Assembly: GCA_902589185.1 (NCBI GenBank)
Contig: CACIRZ010000015.1
Location: forward strand, 1-34,311
Source of the DNA: an uncultured SAR116 cluster alpha proteobacterium
GTDB taxonomy: Bacteria > Pseudomonadota > Alphaproteobacteria > Puniceispirillales > Marisalimonadaceae
DNA: 34,311 nucleotides
Direction of reading: 5' to 3'
Positions 16,097 through 24,697 of the stretch are shown in pieces; the stretch's first letter is position 1; each line of letters begins with the position of its first letter. The notes under the pieces are model-generated. The model saw only the letters and a list, made by a program, of their open reading frames with translations. It was not told where the DNA came from and did no database searches. The position numbers were made by a program, and so were the translations under genes.

Positions 16097-16399
16097 TTAC
16101 ATGTGATTCTTGAAATCATCTAACATGTTAATATCAGCTTCACCCCCAACACCAGAAACAATCGCCCCCATTTCGTTAAATTCTTGACTTACTTTTATCC
16201 AATTTTTTCTCCCTTTTTCAAAGTGAGACTTTGAGATCCAATATTTCACAGCAAGAAAATTTGTATCAGAAATATCAACAGTTGTTTGTTTTACAAGACC
16301 AACTTTCATTTGTTCATTTGCTACTTGTTTGTTAAGCAGTTTGAGAGCTTTTTTTGCTGTTTGATTGGGACATTTAACCGTGATTATTCTTAAATACAT
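16097..16399 (-). CDS. Small dimeric alpha/beta-barrel (ferredoxin-fold) protein, hypothetical
   Basis: A 100-residue protein whose strand-helix pattern (YLRIITVKC start, FLAVKYWISKSHFEKG middle) resembles antibiotic-biosynthesis-monooxygenase-like or stress-responsive dimeric barrels. No catalytic residue can be assigned. It is the last gene of a three-gene leftward operon, 12 bp after the aminotransferase. A similar small protein heads the operon. It could be a monooxygenase, isomerase or ligand-binding protein for the transported compound (inference). Confidence 0.6.
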   Translation of the reverse strand: MYLRIITVKCPNQTAKKALKLLNKQVANEQMKVGLVKQTTVDISDTNFLAVKYWISKSHFEKGRKNWIKVSQEFNEMGAIVSGVGGEADINMLDDFKNHM

Positions 16400-16411
16400 A
16401 AAATTATCAAA

Positions 16412-17743
16412 TCAAAATTTGCAAACACAATCAATAGTGGATTTTAGTTTTTCAGAAATTTCATTAATTTCAGCTTGATTTATTATAAATGGAGGTGCAA
16501 CAAGAATATGATCACCATTTTCTCCATCTATTGTTCCCTGCATTGGATAACAAATTAACCCTTCGTCTAAAGCCTTTTTCTTAATTTTTCCTGCTACATT
16601 TAAATTTTTATGAAAAGGCTCCTTAGTTGATCTGTCAGCTACAAGCTCTATAGCTCTGAATAAACCTCTGCCTCTAATATCTCCAATATATTGATTTTGG
16701 CCCAATGATTTTGTTAAGCTTTCTTGAAGTATGTTACCTTTTTCTCTTACTTTAGACGGATAATTATCATTTACTAATTTACTTAAAACTGCATATGAAG
16801 CTGCACACGCTACAGGATGACCAAGATATGTGTGTCCATGTTGAAAAAATCCAGATCCACTTTCTATTGCTTCATATATATAATTTTGACATATCATAGC
16901 TCCAATTGGTTGATATCCTGCTCCCAAACCTTTAGCGATAGTAATAATATCAGGAATAACTGGTTCATCATCGCAAGCAAATAAAGATCCCGTTCTTCCC
17001 ATACCACACATAACTTCATCTAAAATTAATAAAACATCGTATTTATTACAAATTTCTCTTATAAGCTTGAAATATCCTGGCACAGCTGTAAGAGCACCTG
17101 CAGTTGCTCCAACAACTGTCTCTGCAATAAAAGCCATAACATTATCTGGGCCAAAATTTAAAATTTCATCTTCTAATTCTTTTGCAACTCTTTGTCCATA
17201 ATCCCATTCTGTTTCGTCTGATCTTTTATTTCTATATATGTAACAAGGTGAAATTAAGCTGGTTTCAATTAGTAAATCTTCAAAAAAATTTCTTCTCCAA
17301 ATATTACCCCCAGATGCTAAAGCTCCAAGAGTGTTTCCATGATAACTTTGTTGTCTAGATATAACCTTATGTTTTTTTGGTTTTCCTATTTCAATAAAAT
17401 ATTGTTTTGCAAGTTTTATTGAGGCCTCTACCGCTTCAGAACCACTTGAAACAAGGTATACTTTATCCAGTCCAGATGGAGAAATTTTAGCTAATAAATT
17501 TGCTAGTTTTTCAGCAGGTTCGTTAGTAAAAAAAGATGTATGAGCATAAGCTAATTTTTCTGTTTGATTAATAATTGCTTCTTTTACGGTATCGTCAGAA
17601 TGACCTAAGCAAGACACAGCGGCACCACCTGACCCATCAATATATTTTTTCCCATTATCGTCTATAATATAACATCCTTCACCTTTAATAGCTGTGGGTA
17701 GATCATAATTTGAATGTCTTGGAAAAATATTACTACGTTTCAT
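16412..17743 (-). CDS. Class III PLP-dependent aminotransferase
   Basis: A 443-residue transaminase of the ornithine/omega-amino-acid group. PLP contacts visible are SGSEA (100-104), the aspartate Asp242 in LILDEV, and the Schiff-base Lys271 in IAKGLGAGY. The length is normal for the family. Such enzymes move an amino group, often a terminal one, from diamines, beta-amino acids, taurine-like or amino-sugar substrates to pyruvate or 2-oxoglutarate. Specificity cannot be read. It sits between two small ferredoxin-fold genes and converges on the liv operon, so it may degrade the compound that operon imports (inference). Confidence 0.9.
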   Translation of the reverse strand: MKRSNIFPRHSNYDLPTAIKGEGCYIIDDNGKKYIDGSGGAAVSCLGHSDDTVKEAIINQTEKLAYAHTSFFTNEPAEKLANLLAKISPSGLDKVYLVSSGSEAVEASIKLAKQYFIEIGKPKKHKVISRQQSYHGNTLGALASGGNIWRRNFFEDLLIETSLISPCYIYRNKRSDETEWDYGQRVAKELEDEILNFGPDNVMAFIAETVVGATAGALTAVPGYFKLIREICNKYDVLLILDEVMCGMGRTGSLFACDDEPVIPDIITIAKGLGAGYQPIGAMICQNYIYEAIESGSGFFQHGHTYLGHPVACAASYAVLSKLVNDNYPSKVREKGNILQESLTKSLGQNQYIGDIRGRGLFRAIELVADRSTKEPFHKNLNVAGKIKKKALDEGLICYPMQGTIDGENGDHILVAPPFIINQAEINEISEKLKSTIDCVCKF

Positions 17744-17751
17744 ATTGTTTT

Positions 17752-18057
17752 CTAAAAAGTTGTTTCGCCAAAATCTTGAGTAACTCCACCTACAAAGTGG
17801 ATCGTTTTAGGTGATAAAGTTTTGACATATTTAGCTATATTTTCGTCAATTAACTTATCAATTTTTTTCATTGATTCAGCATCAGGAAACTCCCATAAGA
17901 CCACACTTACATTGGGTGTTTGTGGATTTTTCATAGCTCTAAATCTAACCCCTTTTACTTGTTGAAGTAAATTAGGCCATCTAGTTTCTAGTATTGATTC
18001 GAATAATTCACAATCTTCAGTAGATGAGAAGGTTCTTACAAAAATTTTTATTAACAT
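17752..18057 (-). CDS. Small dimeric alpha/beta-barrel (ferredoxin-fold) protein, hypothetical
   Basis: A 101-residue protein with the start MLIKIFVRTF, a central SVVLWEFPDAESM and the C-terminal KTIHFVGGVTQDF. The strand-helix-strand pattern suggests the same general fold as the 100-residue protein at the other end of the operon, though the two are not obviously similar by eye. A GGAGAAACA ribosome-binding site precedes the ATG. It is the first gene of the leftward operon, 8 bp before the aminotransferase. Function unknown. Confidence 0.6.
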   Translation of the reverse strand: MLIKIFVRTFSSTEDCELFESILETRWPNLLQQVKGVRFRAMKNPQTPNVSVVLWEFPDAESMKKIDKLIDENIAKYVKTLSPKTIHFVGGVTQDFGETTF

Positions 18058-18157
18058 TGTTTCTCCAGACTAAAAAACATTTTAAATTTATTACAATTTG
18101 AAGTTTTGTATATTATGTTGTTTTTTGCAAATAATATAAATTTTTGGTGGGGAATTG

Positions 18158-18382
18158 ATGTTTCATATAGCATTTAGAAAAGATGTTTTTCTTAGAGCTT
18201 TTAAAATGGCTTTGATAGTAGGAATCATTTTAGCAATAATTAATCATGGGGATCATATTTTTTTAGGAACGATGACAGTAACAAATTGGACTAAAATCTT
18301 AATTACTTTTTGTGTGCCCTTTTGTGTTTCAACAGTTTCTTCTGTACTTGCAATTAAAAAAGAACAGTTAACAGTTAGATGA
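18158..18382 (+). CDS. nrtS: NrtS-like small membrane protein (putative nitrate/nitrite transport)
   Basis: A 74-residue protein with two membrane helices. It has ALIVGIILAIINHGDHI in the first half and ILITFCVPFCVSTVSSVLA in the second, the pattern of the NrtS family described as a small nitrate/nitrite transporter. The start is ATG 18158 after GGTGGGGA; a TTG three bases earlier is in frame. The next gene follows after 13 bp. The family call is from memory of the motif, and a nitrate role in this organism is inference. Confidence 0.72.
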   Translation: MFHIAFRKDVFLRAFKMALIVGIILAIINHGDHIFLGTMTVTNWTKILITFCVPFCVSTVSSVLAIKKEQLTVR

Positions 18383-18395
18383 AAATAATTTGATA

Positions 18396-19178
18396 ATGAA
18401 TAAATTTTCAAATGTTTTAATTTTTTTTATAATCTTTTCCTTACTTAATTTTTCAGCAAGTTCCAAACAAGAAAATTATTATTATGAGGTTCAGTTTGGA
18501 AATTTAATTGTAGGTAAAGCAGAAGTTTTGTTTAGATCGACGTCTCAAAATTTAAATATTGATATTAAGTCACAAACTGCCGGTATTTTAGACGTATTAT
18601 ATGAGTACAATGGCGTACTAAAATCATCATCAACAAAAAATGAAGGTACTTGGTTACCAAATAAATTTTCAGCTGGTGGAGTGTTTAATAAGAAAAAACG
18701 GACTACGGATGTTACATGGGTCAATGAACATAAAACTGTAAGTTATATAAATGTTCCTACTATAGATCCTAAAAAATACCATGAAGTTCAAAAGTCAAGT
18801 TTGGTTAATGTAATTGATCCAATAACAGCCTTTATGAGAGTTATTGAAAAAATTAATGATGAAAATACTTGTGACCAAAACTTCAAAGTTTTTGATGGTA
18901 GAAGGCGATATGATTTGGAAATTAAAACGATTGGAAATAGCACAATTGATAATGACAGACCTAAATCATATAAAGGAAATGTGCTGATATGTGGATTGAG
19001 AGTTTTCCCAATAGGTGGTCATAGACTTAAAACAAAATGGAAACCAAGTGAAGATAAGATTTCTGATATCAAAGTATTTTTTGGTAAAAATCAGAATAAA
19101 GATTATGTGCCAGTTAGAGTTCAGATAGAGAGATGGTTTGGAACAGTTGTTATACGTCTTATCCGAAAGACCCTTTAG
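18396..19178 (+). CDS. DUF3108 periplasmic protein
   Basis: A 260-residue protein with an N-terminal signal peptide (hydrophobic 5-22, then SASSKQ). It has a beta-rich body with YYYEVQFGNLIVGKAE, DVLYEYNGVLKSS, IDPITAFM and FDGRRRYDLE, the recurrent features of DUF3108 proteins. The C-terminus VPVRVQIERWFGTVVIRL is also typical. It is likely periplasmic or outer-membrane associated, with no assigned function. The start is ATG 18396; a TTG two codons upstream is possible. It is probably co-transcribed with nrtS and the downstream dehydrogenase. Confidence 0.85.
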   Translation: MNKFSNVLIFFIIFSLLNFSASSKQENYYYEVQFGNLIVGKAEVLFRSTSQNLNIDIKSQTAGILDVLYEYNGVLKSSSTKNEGTWLPNKFSAGGVFNKKKRTTDVTWVNEHKTVSYINVPTIDPKKYHEVQKSSLVNVIDPITAFMRVIEKINDENTCDQNFKVFDGRRRYDLEIKTIGNSTIDNDRPKSYKGNVLICGLRVFPIGGHRLKTKWKPSEDKISDIKVFFGKNQNKDYVPVRVQIERWFGTVVIRLIRKTL

Positions 19179-19181
19179 ATT

Positions 19182-20033
19182 ATGAAAATTGGATTAATAG
19201 GTAACAATATTTCATCCTCAAATGCTCCCGATATTCATATCCGTCTTGCAAAAATATTTCAAATATCCTTAAAATATTTATTGTTTGATTTAAAAGATAA
19301 AGAAGAAAATTATTTTGCAGTTTTGTTAGAAGAATTAAGAGTTGCAGGGTTCAAAGGGGTGAACATTACGTTTCCTTTTAAAGAAAAAGTAATCAATCAT
19401 GTAGATATTATATCTGAGAACTCAAGAAATGTCGGATCAGCAAATACACTTATATTCAGAAAAAAAATTACAGCTCAGAATACTGATTATACAGGTTTTT
19501 TGAAAACTTATAATTTTCATTTTGGTAAAAATACTCCAGGAACAATTCTAGTGTTAGGTGCTGGTGGAGTAAGTAGGGCAGTCACTTTTGCTTTAGCTTT
19601 TCTAGGGGTAGAAAAGATTTTTTTAATTGATAAAGATGAAATTAAAGCGAAAAGCTTATCTAAAGATTTAAGCATTTTAAATATAAATTGTGTAGTAACA
19701 AAACTTGATCAACTAGAAAAATATTTATCTAGTTTTGATGGTATAATTAACTGCACACCAGTTGGTCATTATGATTTTCCAGGATGTCCATTAGGTAATC
19801 TAATGCCAAATAAGAAACAGTGGATTTTTGATGTAGTGTACACTCCAGCTAAAACCAATTTCATTAAGAAAGGTGAACAAGTTGGAGCAAAAATTATCTC
19901 AGGCATTGATCTTTTTATTTTTCAAGCAATAGACGCTTTTTTATATTTTACTGAAAACAAAGAAAATAATCACAACCTTACAAATCATGTATATAAGTTA
20001 AGAAAACACTATTTCGATAAGCTATATATTTGA
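19182..20033 (+). CDS. Shikimate dehydrogenase-like NAD(P)-dependent enzyme
   Basis: A 283-residue two-domain protein of the AroE family. The catalytic lysine lies in NITFPFKEK and the aspartate in QNTDYTGF. Further matches are GSANTL, the dinucleotide loop LGAGGVSRAV, NCTPVG, DVVYTP and GIDLFIFQAIDAF. The substrate-binding pair that is SxS in E. coli AroE reads SNA here (GNNISSSNAP), so the second serine is alanine. It may be a quinate/shikimate dehydrogenase paralogue with altered specificity rather than the biosynthetic AroE. It lies 3 bp after the DUF3108 gene and ends 1 bp from the convergent CoA-transferase gene. Confidence 0.82.
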   Translation: MKIGLIGNNISSSNAPDIHIRLAKIFQISLKYLLFDLKDKEENYFAVLLEELRVAGFKGVNITFPFKEKVINHVDIISENSRNVGSANTLIFRKKITAQNTDYTGFLKTYNFHFGKNTPGTILVLGAGGVSRAVTFALAFLGVEKIFLIDKDEIKAKSLSKDLSILNINCVVTKLDQLEKYLSSFDGIINCTPVGHYDFPGCPLGNLMPNKKQWIFDVVYTPAKTNFIKKGEQVGAKIISGIDLFIFQAIDAFLYFTENKENNHNLTNHVYKLRKHYFDKLYI

Positions 20034-20034
20034 A

Positions 20035-21243
20035 TTAAGACTTGTTTTCAAAAATAATTTCATTTTCAAAAAGTCTATTAATTCTATCTTCTGAATAACC
20101 ATTTTCTCTTAAGACTTCTCTTGTATGTTCTCCTATAACAGGTGGTTTATGTCTAACGCCTACTGCTTTAGATCTACTAAACTTAATTGGTGAAGAAACA
20201 CCTTTGTAATCCTCTTTTGAGATAGTCATTTCTCTTTCTTTTGTTTGAGGATGATTTAAAGCTTCCTCAATATTCCTTACGGGTCCTGCAGGAACGCCTG
20301 CTGACAATAGTTTTTCTGAAAATTCAACTCCATCTACTTTACTAAGAGCATCTTCTAAATATTTGGTTAGTTCTATTCTGTTTTTTACTCTATCACCATT
20401 AGTTAAAAATCTTTTATCTTTTGCAAGATGATCTAAATCTAAAGCTTTACAGAGTCTTATAAAACCAGCATCGTTCCCAATTCCCATAAAAATCTCATTA
20501 GTTGCTGTTTTGAATTTATCATACGGGGAAATATTTGGGTGTGCATTTCCAGTAGCTTTACCTGGTTTGTTTGATAAAAAATAATTGCCAGTATGTGGGT
20601 GCATTAATGCAAGTGCTGAATCATAAAGAGACATATCCAAAAACTGACCTAAGCCAGATTTTTCTCTTTCTTGCAGTGCCATTAAAATTCCTATTGTTGA
20701 ATAAAGTCCAGTTCCCATATCTACTACAGGAGCGCCAATTCTTACATCGCCTCCGTCAGCATGACCATTTACTGACATCATACCAGTCATAGCTTGAACT
20801 ATTGCATCATAGCCTGGTGCGCCACCAAGTGGACCTTTAGCTCCAAATCCTGAAATTCTACAGTGAATTAATTTAGGAAATTTTTCTCTTAAAACTTCTT
20901 CATAACCCAAACCCCATTTTTCCATTGTACCAGTTTTGAAGTTTTCAATAACTATATCTGAGTTATTTAGAAGTTCTAAAATTATTTCCTTACCTTCTTG
21001 TTTGGTAAGATCGATTGCTATAGATTTCTTATTTCTATTAACGTTTATAAAATATGAAGCCATATCGTTTATAAAAGGTGGTCCCCAAGCTCTAACTTCA
21101 TCACCAATCTTTGACTCTATCTTAATCACATCAGCTCCGTGATCTCCAAGTATTTGCGTAGCGTAAGGTCCTCCAAGAACTCTTGTAAGGTCTAAAATCT
21201 TAATCCCATTTAATGCATGGTTATTTTTATTTTTTTCTATCAT
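20035..21243 (-). CDS. CaiB/BaiF (class III) CoA-transferase
   Basis: A 402-residue enzyme that moves CoA between carboxylic acids. It shows the family start ALNGIKILDLTRVLGGPYATQ, the segment NRNKKSIAIDL, GYDAIVQAMTG, and the putative catalytic aspartate Asp175 in APVVDMGTG. The length is typical. It is the last gene of the leucine-catabolic operon, 18 bp after an acyl-CoA dehydrogenase, and could activate the acid which that dehydrogenase then oxidises. Substrate unknown. Confidence 0.9.
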   Translation of the reverse strand: MIEKNKNNHALNGIKILDLTRVLGGPYATQILGDHGADVIKIESKIGDEVRAWGPPFINDMASYFINVNRNKKSIAIDLTKQEGKEIILELLNNSDIVIENFKTGTMEKWGLGYEEVLREKFPKLIHCRISGFGAKGPLGGAPGYDAIVQAMTGMMSVNGHADGGDVRIGAPVVDMGTGLYSTIGILMALQEREKSGLGQFLDMSLYDSALALMHPHTGNYFLSNKPGKATGNAHPNISPYDKFKTATNEIFMGIGNDAGFIRLCKALDLDHLAKDKRFLTNGDRVKNRIELTKYLEDALSKVDGVEFSEKLLSAGVPAGPVRNIEEALNHPQTKEREMTISKEDYKGVSSPIKFSRSKAVGVRHKPPVIGEHTREVLRENGYSEDRINRLFENEIIFENKS

Positions 21244-21261
21244 TATATTACTTTCTTAAAA

Positions 21262-22428
21262 CTAATAAGATTTTGGTAGTCCAAGAACACGTTCAGAGAT
21301 ATAATTTAAGATCATTTGAGCGCTAACAGGAGCCAATTTGGGGATCAAAGATTCTCTCAATAACCTCTCAACATGATATTCTTTAGCATATCCCATCCCA
21401 CCCAAAGTTACGACTGCTTGCGTGGCTGCTTTAAAACCAGCTTCAGCTGCAAAATATTTAGCTGCGTTAGCCATTCCTCCTGCGTTTTCACCTTTATCGT
21501 ATTGATAAGCTGCTTTTGCAATTAGTAGTTCTGCAGCTTCTAATTCAATCCAATTTTCTGCTAATGGATGTTGAATACTTTGATTTTTTCCAATAGGTCT
21601 ATTAAAAACTACTCTGTCATTTGCGTACTTAACTGCCCTTGACAATGCATTTTTACCTATTCCTAGAGCTTCTGCGGCAATAAGAATTCGCTCAGGGTTA
21701 AGGCTGTCTAGAATATATTTAAATCCCTTACCTTCTTCACCAATCCTATCAAATTCAGGTACTTCAAGATTATCTATAAATATTTGGTTGCTATCAACTG
21801 CTGCTCTGCCCATTTTGGAGATTTCTCTTACTTCTATTTTTCCCCTATCTAAATTTGTATAAAACAAAGTTAAACCGTCTGTATTTTTTTTACAGTCTTC
21901 AATGGGACTTGTTCGGGCTAATAAAAGTATTTTGTCAGCTATTTTAGCAGTAGATGTCCAAATTTTCTGACCATTAACTAGATATCCATTATTTATTTTT
22001 TTTGCAAATGTTTTTAATCTGCCCGTATCTAAGCCTGAATCGGGTTCAGTAACCCCAAAGCAAGTTTTTTCTTTTCCTAAAATCAACGGTGGTAACCACT
22101 TATCCTTTTGTTCTTTAGTTCCATATACTACAATTGGGTGTGGTCCAAAAATATTAATATGTATTGAAGATGCGGCAGCCATGCCGCCACCTGTTTCTGA
22201 AATTTTTTGCATAAAAATTGATGCCTCACTCACGCCTAAATCACTTCCTCCAAACTCTTTAGGCATACAAATGCCTAACCAACCTCCATTTGCTACCTCT
22301 TCGTAAAACTTTTGGGGGAATTGACTTTCTTTATCGCATTTAAGCCAATATTCATCATTGTAGTTTTTCATAATATTATTCACGGAATCAATAATAGATA
22401 ACTGAGTTTGATTTAGATTAAATTCCAT
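21262..22428 (-). CDS. Acyl-CoA dehydrogenase (second of the operon)
   Basis: A 388-residue flavoprotein that oxidises an acyl-CoA at the alpha-beta bond. FAD/substrate segments include CFGVTEPDSGLD, NGQKIWTS and IGEEGKGFKYIL. The usual C-terminal catalytic motif (YEGTSEIQ-like) is replaced by LAPVSAQMI. A glutamate occurs at Glu246 (NPERILIAAE), where isovaleryl-CoA dehydrogenases carry their base. It may therefore use an IVD-like catalytic position. It is clearly different from the first dehydrogenase of the operon (28320-29486), so it should have another substrate. It lies 4 bp after the AhpD-like gene. Confidence 0.88.
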   Translation of the reverse strand: MEFNLNQTQLSIIDSVNNIMKNYNDEYWLKCDKESQFPQKFYEEVANGGWLGICMPKEFGGSDLGVSEASIFMQKISETGGGMAAASSIHINIFGPHPIVVYGTKEQKDKWLPPLILGKEKTCFGVTEPDSGLDTGRLKTFAKKINNGYLVNGQKIWTSTAKIADKILLLARTSPIEDCKKNTDGLTLFYTNLDRGKIEVREISKMGRAAVDSNQIFIDNLEVPEFDRIGEEGKGFKYILDSLNPERILIAAEALGIGKNALSRAVKYANDRVVFNRPIGKNQSIQHPLAENWIELEAAELLIAKAAYQYDKGENAGGMANAAKYFAAEAGFKAATQAVVTLGGMGYAKEYHVERLLRESLIPKLAPVSAQMILNYISERVLGLPKSY

Positions 22429-22432
22429 AAAC

Positions 22433-23029
22433 TTATCTTGCTAAATTGTGATAATTATTATTTGGTTCCATTTCGGTTGCTGAAGCTAGTCTATTGGTCA
22501 TGTTAAACAAACCAACAATTGCACTAATGTCCCAAATATCTCTATCTGAATATCCAACATCCCTTAATCTTTTTCTATCATTTTCATTAATTTCAGATGG
22601 GTCTTTTGTTAATTTTTTTGTAAAGCTAAGTAATTCCTCTTGTTTTTTTGGCAATTCTGCAGACCTGAAGTTTGCAGCTATTCGTTCTCCCAATTGAGGG
22701 TCATTTGATAATTCTCTTACTGCAGATCCATGAGCTACTAAACAATAAAAGCAATGATTTTCTGAAGAAACCGTAACGGCAATCATTTCTCTTTCCAATT
22801 TTGTTAAACCAGACTCACCTAACATCAAAGCATTATATAATTTAGTAAAACCTTCAAATTGTTTTGGAAATTTTGCAAAAGCTGCAAGAACATTTGGAAT
22901 AAAGCCTAATTTTTGTTGAACAATTTCTAAGTAGTTCTTTACTTGATCTTCTCCATCTTTGGTACCTTTATAATCTAGATCTAATTTAGTTAAATTACCC
23001 TTTTGGCCTTGTTTTGTAATCGTTGCCAT
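22433..23029 (-). CDS. AhpD-like / peroxidase-related carboxymuconolactone decarboxylase-fold protein
   Basis: A 198-residue all-helical protein with the redox motif CFYC (Cys93, Cys96) and His100 in CLVAHG, preceded by LEREMIAVTVS. These match the peroxidase-related branch of the CMD/AhpD family. It probably reduces peroxides or other oxidised species using a thiol pair. The start codon directly abuts the stop of the upstream hydratase gene. A protective role for flavin-generated peroxide in this operon is inference. Confidence 0.85.
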   Translation of the reverse strand: MATITKQGQKGNLTKLDLDYKGTKDGEDQVKNYLEIVQQKLGFIPNVLAAFAKFPKQFEGFTKLYNALMLGESGLTKLEREMIAVTVSSENHCFYCLVAHGSAVRELSNDPQLGERIAANFRSAELPKKQEELLSFTKKLTKDPSEINENDRKRLRDVGYSDRDIWDISAIVGLFNMTNRLASATEMEPNNNYHNLAR

Positions 23030-23827
23030 TTACTTCTCCATTAACCAATTTGGTTTTCTCTTCTCAAAAAAAGCATTAATTCCTTCTATTGCCTCAGGAT
23101 TTTCCCATACATCTGCGAGAGCTTCAACTGTAAATCGAATTGTATTTTCATCTATTTTTGCAGATAAATTTCTTACTAGTTTTTTTGAAGCAGATAACGC
23201 AGCAGGCGCATTTTTTAAAAAGGGTAAAATTTCGTTTGTTACAGTGTCATCTATTTTATCACTCGTAGTAAACGATTTTATCAAACCAATTTTCTGTCCT
23301 TCTTGAGGAGAAAATGTGCGGGCACTGGTAAACATGTCTATGGCATTGCTCGATCCAACTTTCAAAACCACATATGGACTGATTGTTGCTGGAATTAAAC
23401 CAAGCTTTGCTTCTGTAAGTGCTAATTTTATATTATCTAAAGATACTGCTATATCACATACAGATATAATTCCAATGCCGCCCCCAAAAGCATTTCCTTC
23501 AACTTTTGCAATTAAAGGTTTTGGAAAATTATACATTTTAAAAAGAAGCATTGCTAATTTTTTAGCTTCTTTAATTCTAGTTGATCTATTAGAAAAAATT
23601 TGTTTTTTCATCCAATCTAAATCTCCTCCAGCACAAAAAGATTTTCCATTGGCTGATAAAATTAACACTCGAGCATTTTCATCTTTTGATAGATTGTCAA
23701 AAGCATCACTTAATTCTTCAATCATCGTTGGTGATAAAGCATTATGTTTATCAGGTTGATTTAAAATAATGTGAGATACTCCCCCCTTATTCTGTAATAT
23801 TATCGAATTTTTTTTAATTTCAGTCAT
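23030..23827 (-). CDS. liuC: Enoyl-CoA hydratase, probably 3-methylglutaconyl-CoA hydratase
   Basis: A 265-residue crotonase-fold enzyme. The oxyanion and CoA segments are SANGKSFCAGGDLDWM and NAFGGGIGI, and the candidate acid/base is the Glu in LTEAKLGL. The length is normal. It lies between HMG-CoA lyase and the AhpD-like gene in an operon containing methylcrotonyl-CoA carboxylase, which is the setting of methylglutaconyl-CoA hydratase. The specific call rests on this context, since crotonases are hard to separate by eye. Confidence 0.82.
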   Translation of the reverse strand: MTEIKKNSIILQNKGGVSHIILNQPDKHNALSPTMIEELSDAFDNLSKDENARVLILSANGKSFCAGGDLDWMKKQIFSNRSTRIKEAKKLAMLLFKMYNFPKPLIAKVEGNAFGGGIGIISVCDIAVSLDNIKLALTEAKLGLIPATISPYVVLKVGSSNAIDMFTSARTFSPQEGQKIGLIKSFTTSDKIDDTVTNEILPFLKNAPAALSASKKLVRNLSAKIDENTIRFTVEALADVWENPEAIEGINAFFEKRKPNWLMEK

Positions 23828-23831
23828 GGCT

Positions 23832-24686
23832 TCAGTTTAAGATTAATTTCTGAGCAATGATACTACATTCTTTTAATTTATCTCTATCAAGATTCGTTTC
23901 GTAACCTTTAGATAATAATAATTTGTTAACTTTTTCGGTTGCTACATTTCCTTTTGCTCCTGGTGAATATGGACAGCCACCTAATCCCCCTACGGATGAG
24001 TCAAACGTCTTCATACCATTTTCTAAGCAGACATTGATGTTATCAAGCGCGTTTTGATAAGTATCATGAAAATGGCCCGCTAATTTATCGGCTGACAAAT
24101 ATTTTAAGCATTCTTTTACTACCTCTAGTGTTTGCTCTGGTGTTCCTTTGCCGGTCGTATCACCAAGTGAAATTTCGTAGCACCCCATTTCAAACAAATC
24201 TTTTGCAATTTGACCTACTATTTTAGGATTGACAAAATTCTCATAAGGGCAGTGAGTTGCACAACTAATGTAACCTCTTACAGGTATATTTAATTTCGAA
24301 GCTTTTTCAGTTATTGGAATAAATCGTTTAAGACTTGTTTCAATGTCGCAGTTAGTGTTTTTTTTGCAAAATGTCTCAGATGCTGCAGTAAAAATTGCCA
24401 CTTCATCGACATTAGCATTTAATGCGTCATTAAACCCTCTTAAATTGGGTGTTAATGCAGTGTATTTAGTGTTTTTATTTCTATTAATTCTACTAAAAAC
24501 TTCTACTGCATCAGCCAGTTGAGGAACCCATTTGTGACTCACAAAACTAGATGTCTCTATCTTGTTAAAACCACATAGAGATAGTTGGTCAATTAAAAAA
24601 ACTTTTTCATCAGTTGAAATAAATTTTTTCTCATTTTGAAGCCCGTCTCTTGGACTCATTTCAAAAATATTTACTAAATTTCTCAA
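23832..24686 (-). CDS. liuE: Hydroxymethylglutaryl-CoA lyase
   Basis: A 284-residue TIM-barrel enzyme that splits HMG-CoA into acetyl-CoA and acetoacetate, the last step of leucine breakdown. Key residues visible are Arg13 (SPRDGLQNE), the metal histidines His205 and His207 (GHFHDT), and the catalytic Cys238 in the glycine loop GGLGGCPYSPGAKGN. The start is TTG at 24686 with a weak AGGT upstream; the first internal ATG would remove the catalytic N-terminus. It lies 11 bp after the carboxylase alpha subunit gene. Confidence 0.93.
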   Translation of the reverse strand: MRNLVNIFEMSPRDGLQNEKKFISTDEKVFLIDQLSLCGFNKIETSSFVSHKWVPQLADAVEVFSRINRNKNTKYTALTPNLRGFNDALNANVDEVAIFTAASETFCKKNTNCDIETSLKRFIPITEKASKLNIPVRGYISCATHCPYENFVNPKIVGQIAKDLFEMGCYEISLGDTTGKGTPEQTLEVVKECLKYLSADKLAGHFHDTYQNALDNINVCLENGMKTFDSSVGGLGGCPYSPGAKGNVATEKVNKLLLSKGYETNLDRDKLKECSIIAQKLILN

Positions 24687-24697
24687 ATAAGTACCTA

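Noticed and set aside
23316-23759. Rightward 147-codon ORF inside the enoyl-CoA hydratase gene
   Set aside because: Exactly antisense to a crotonase with clear motifs; its composition reflects the complementary codons.
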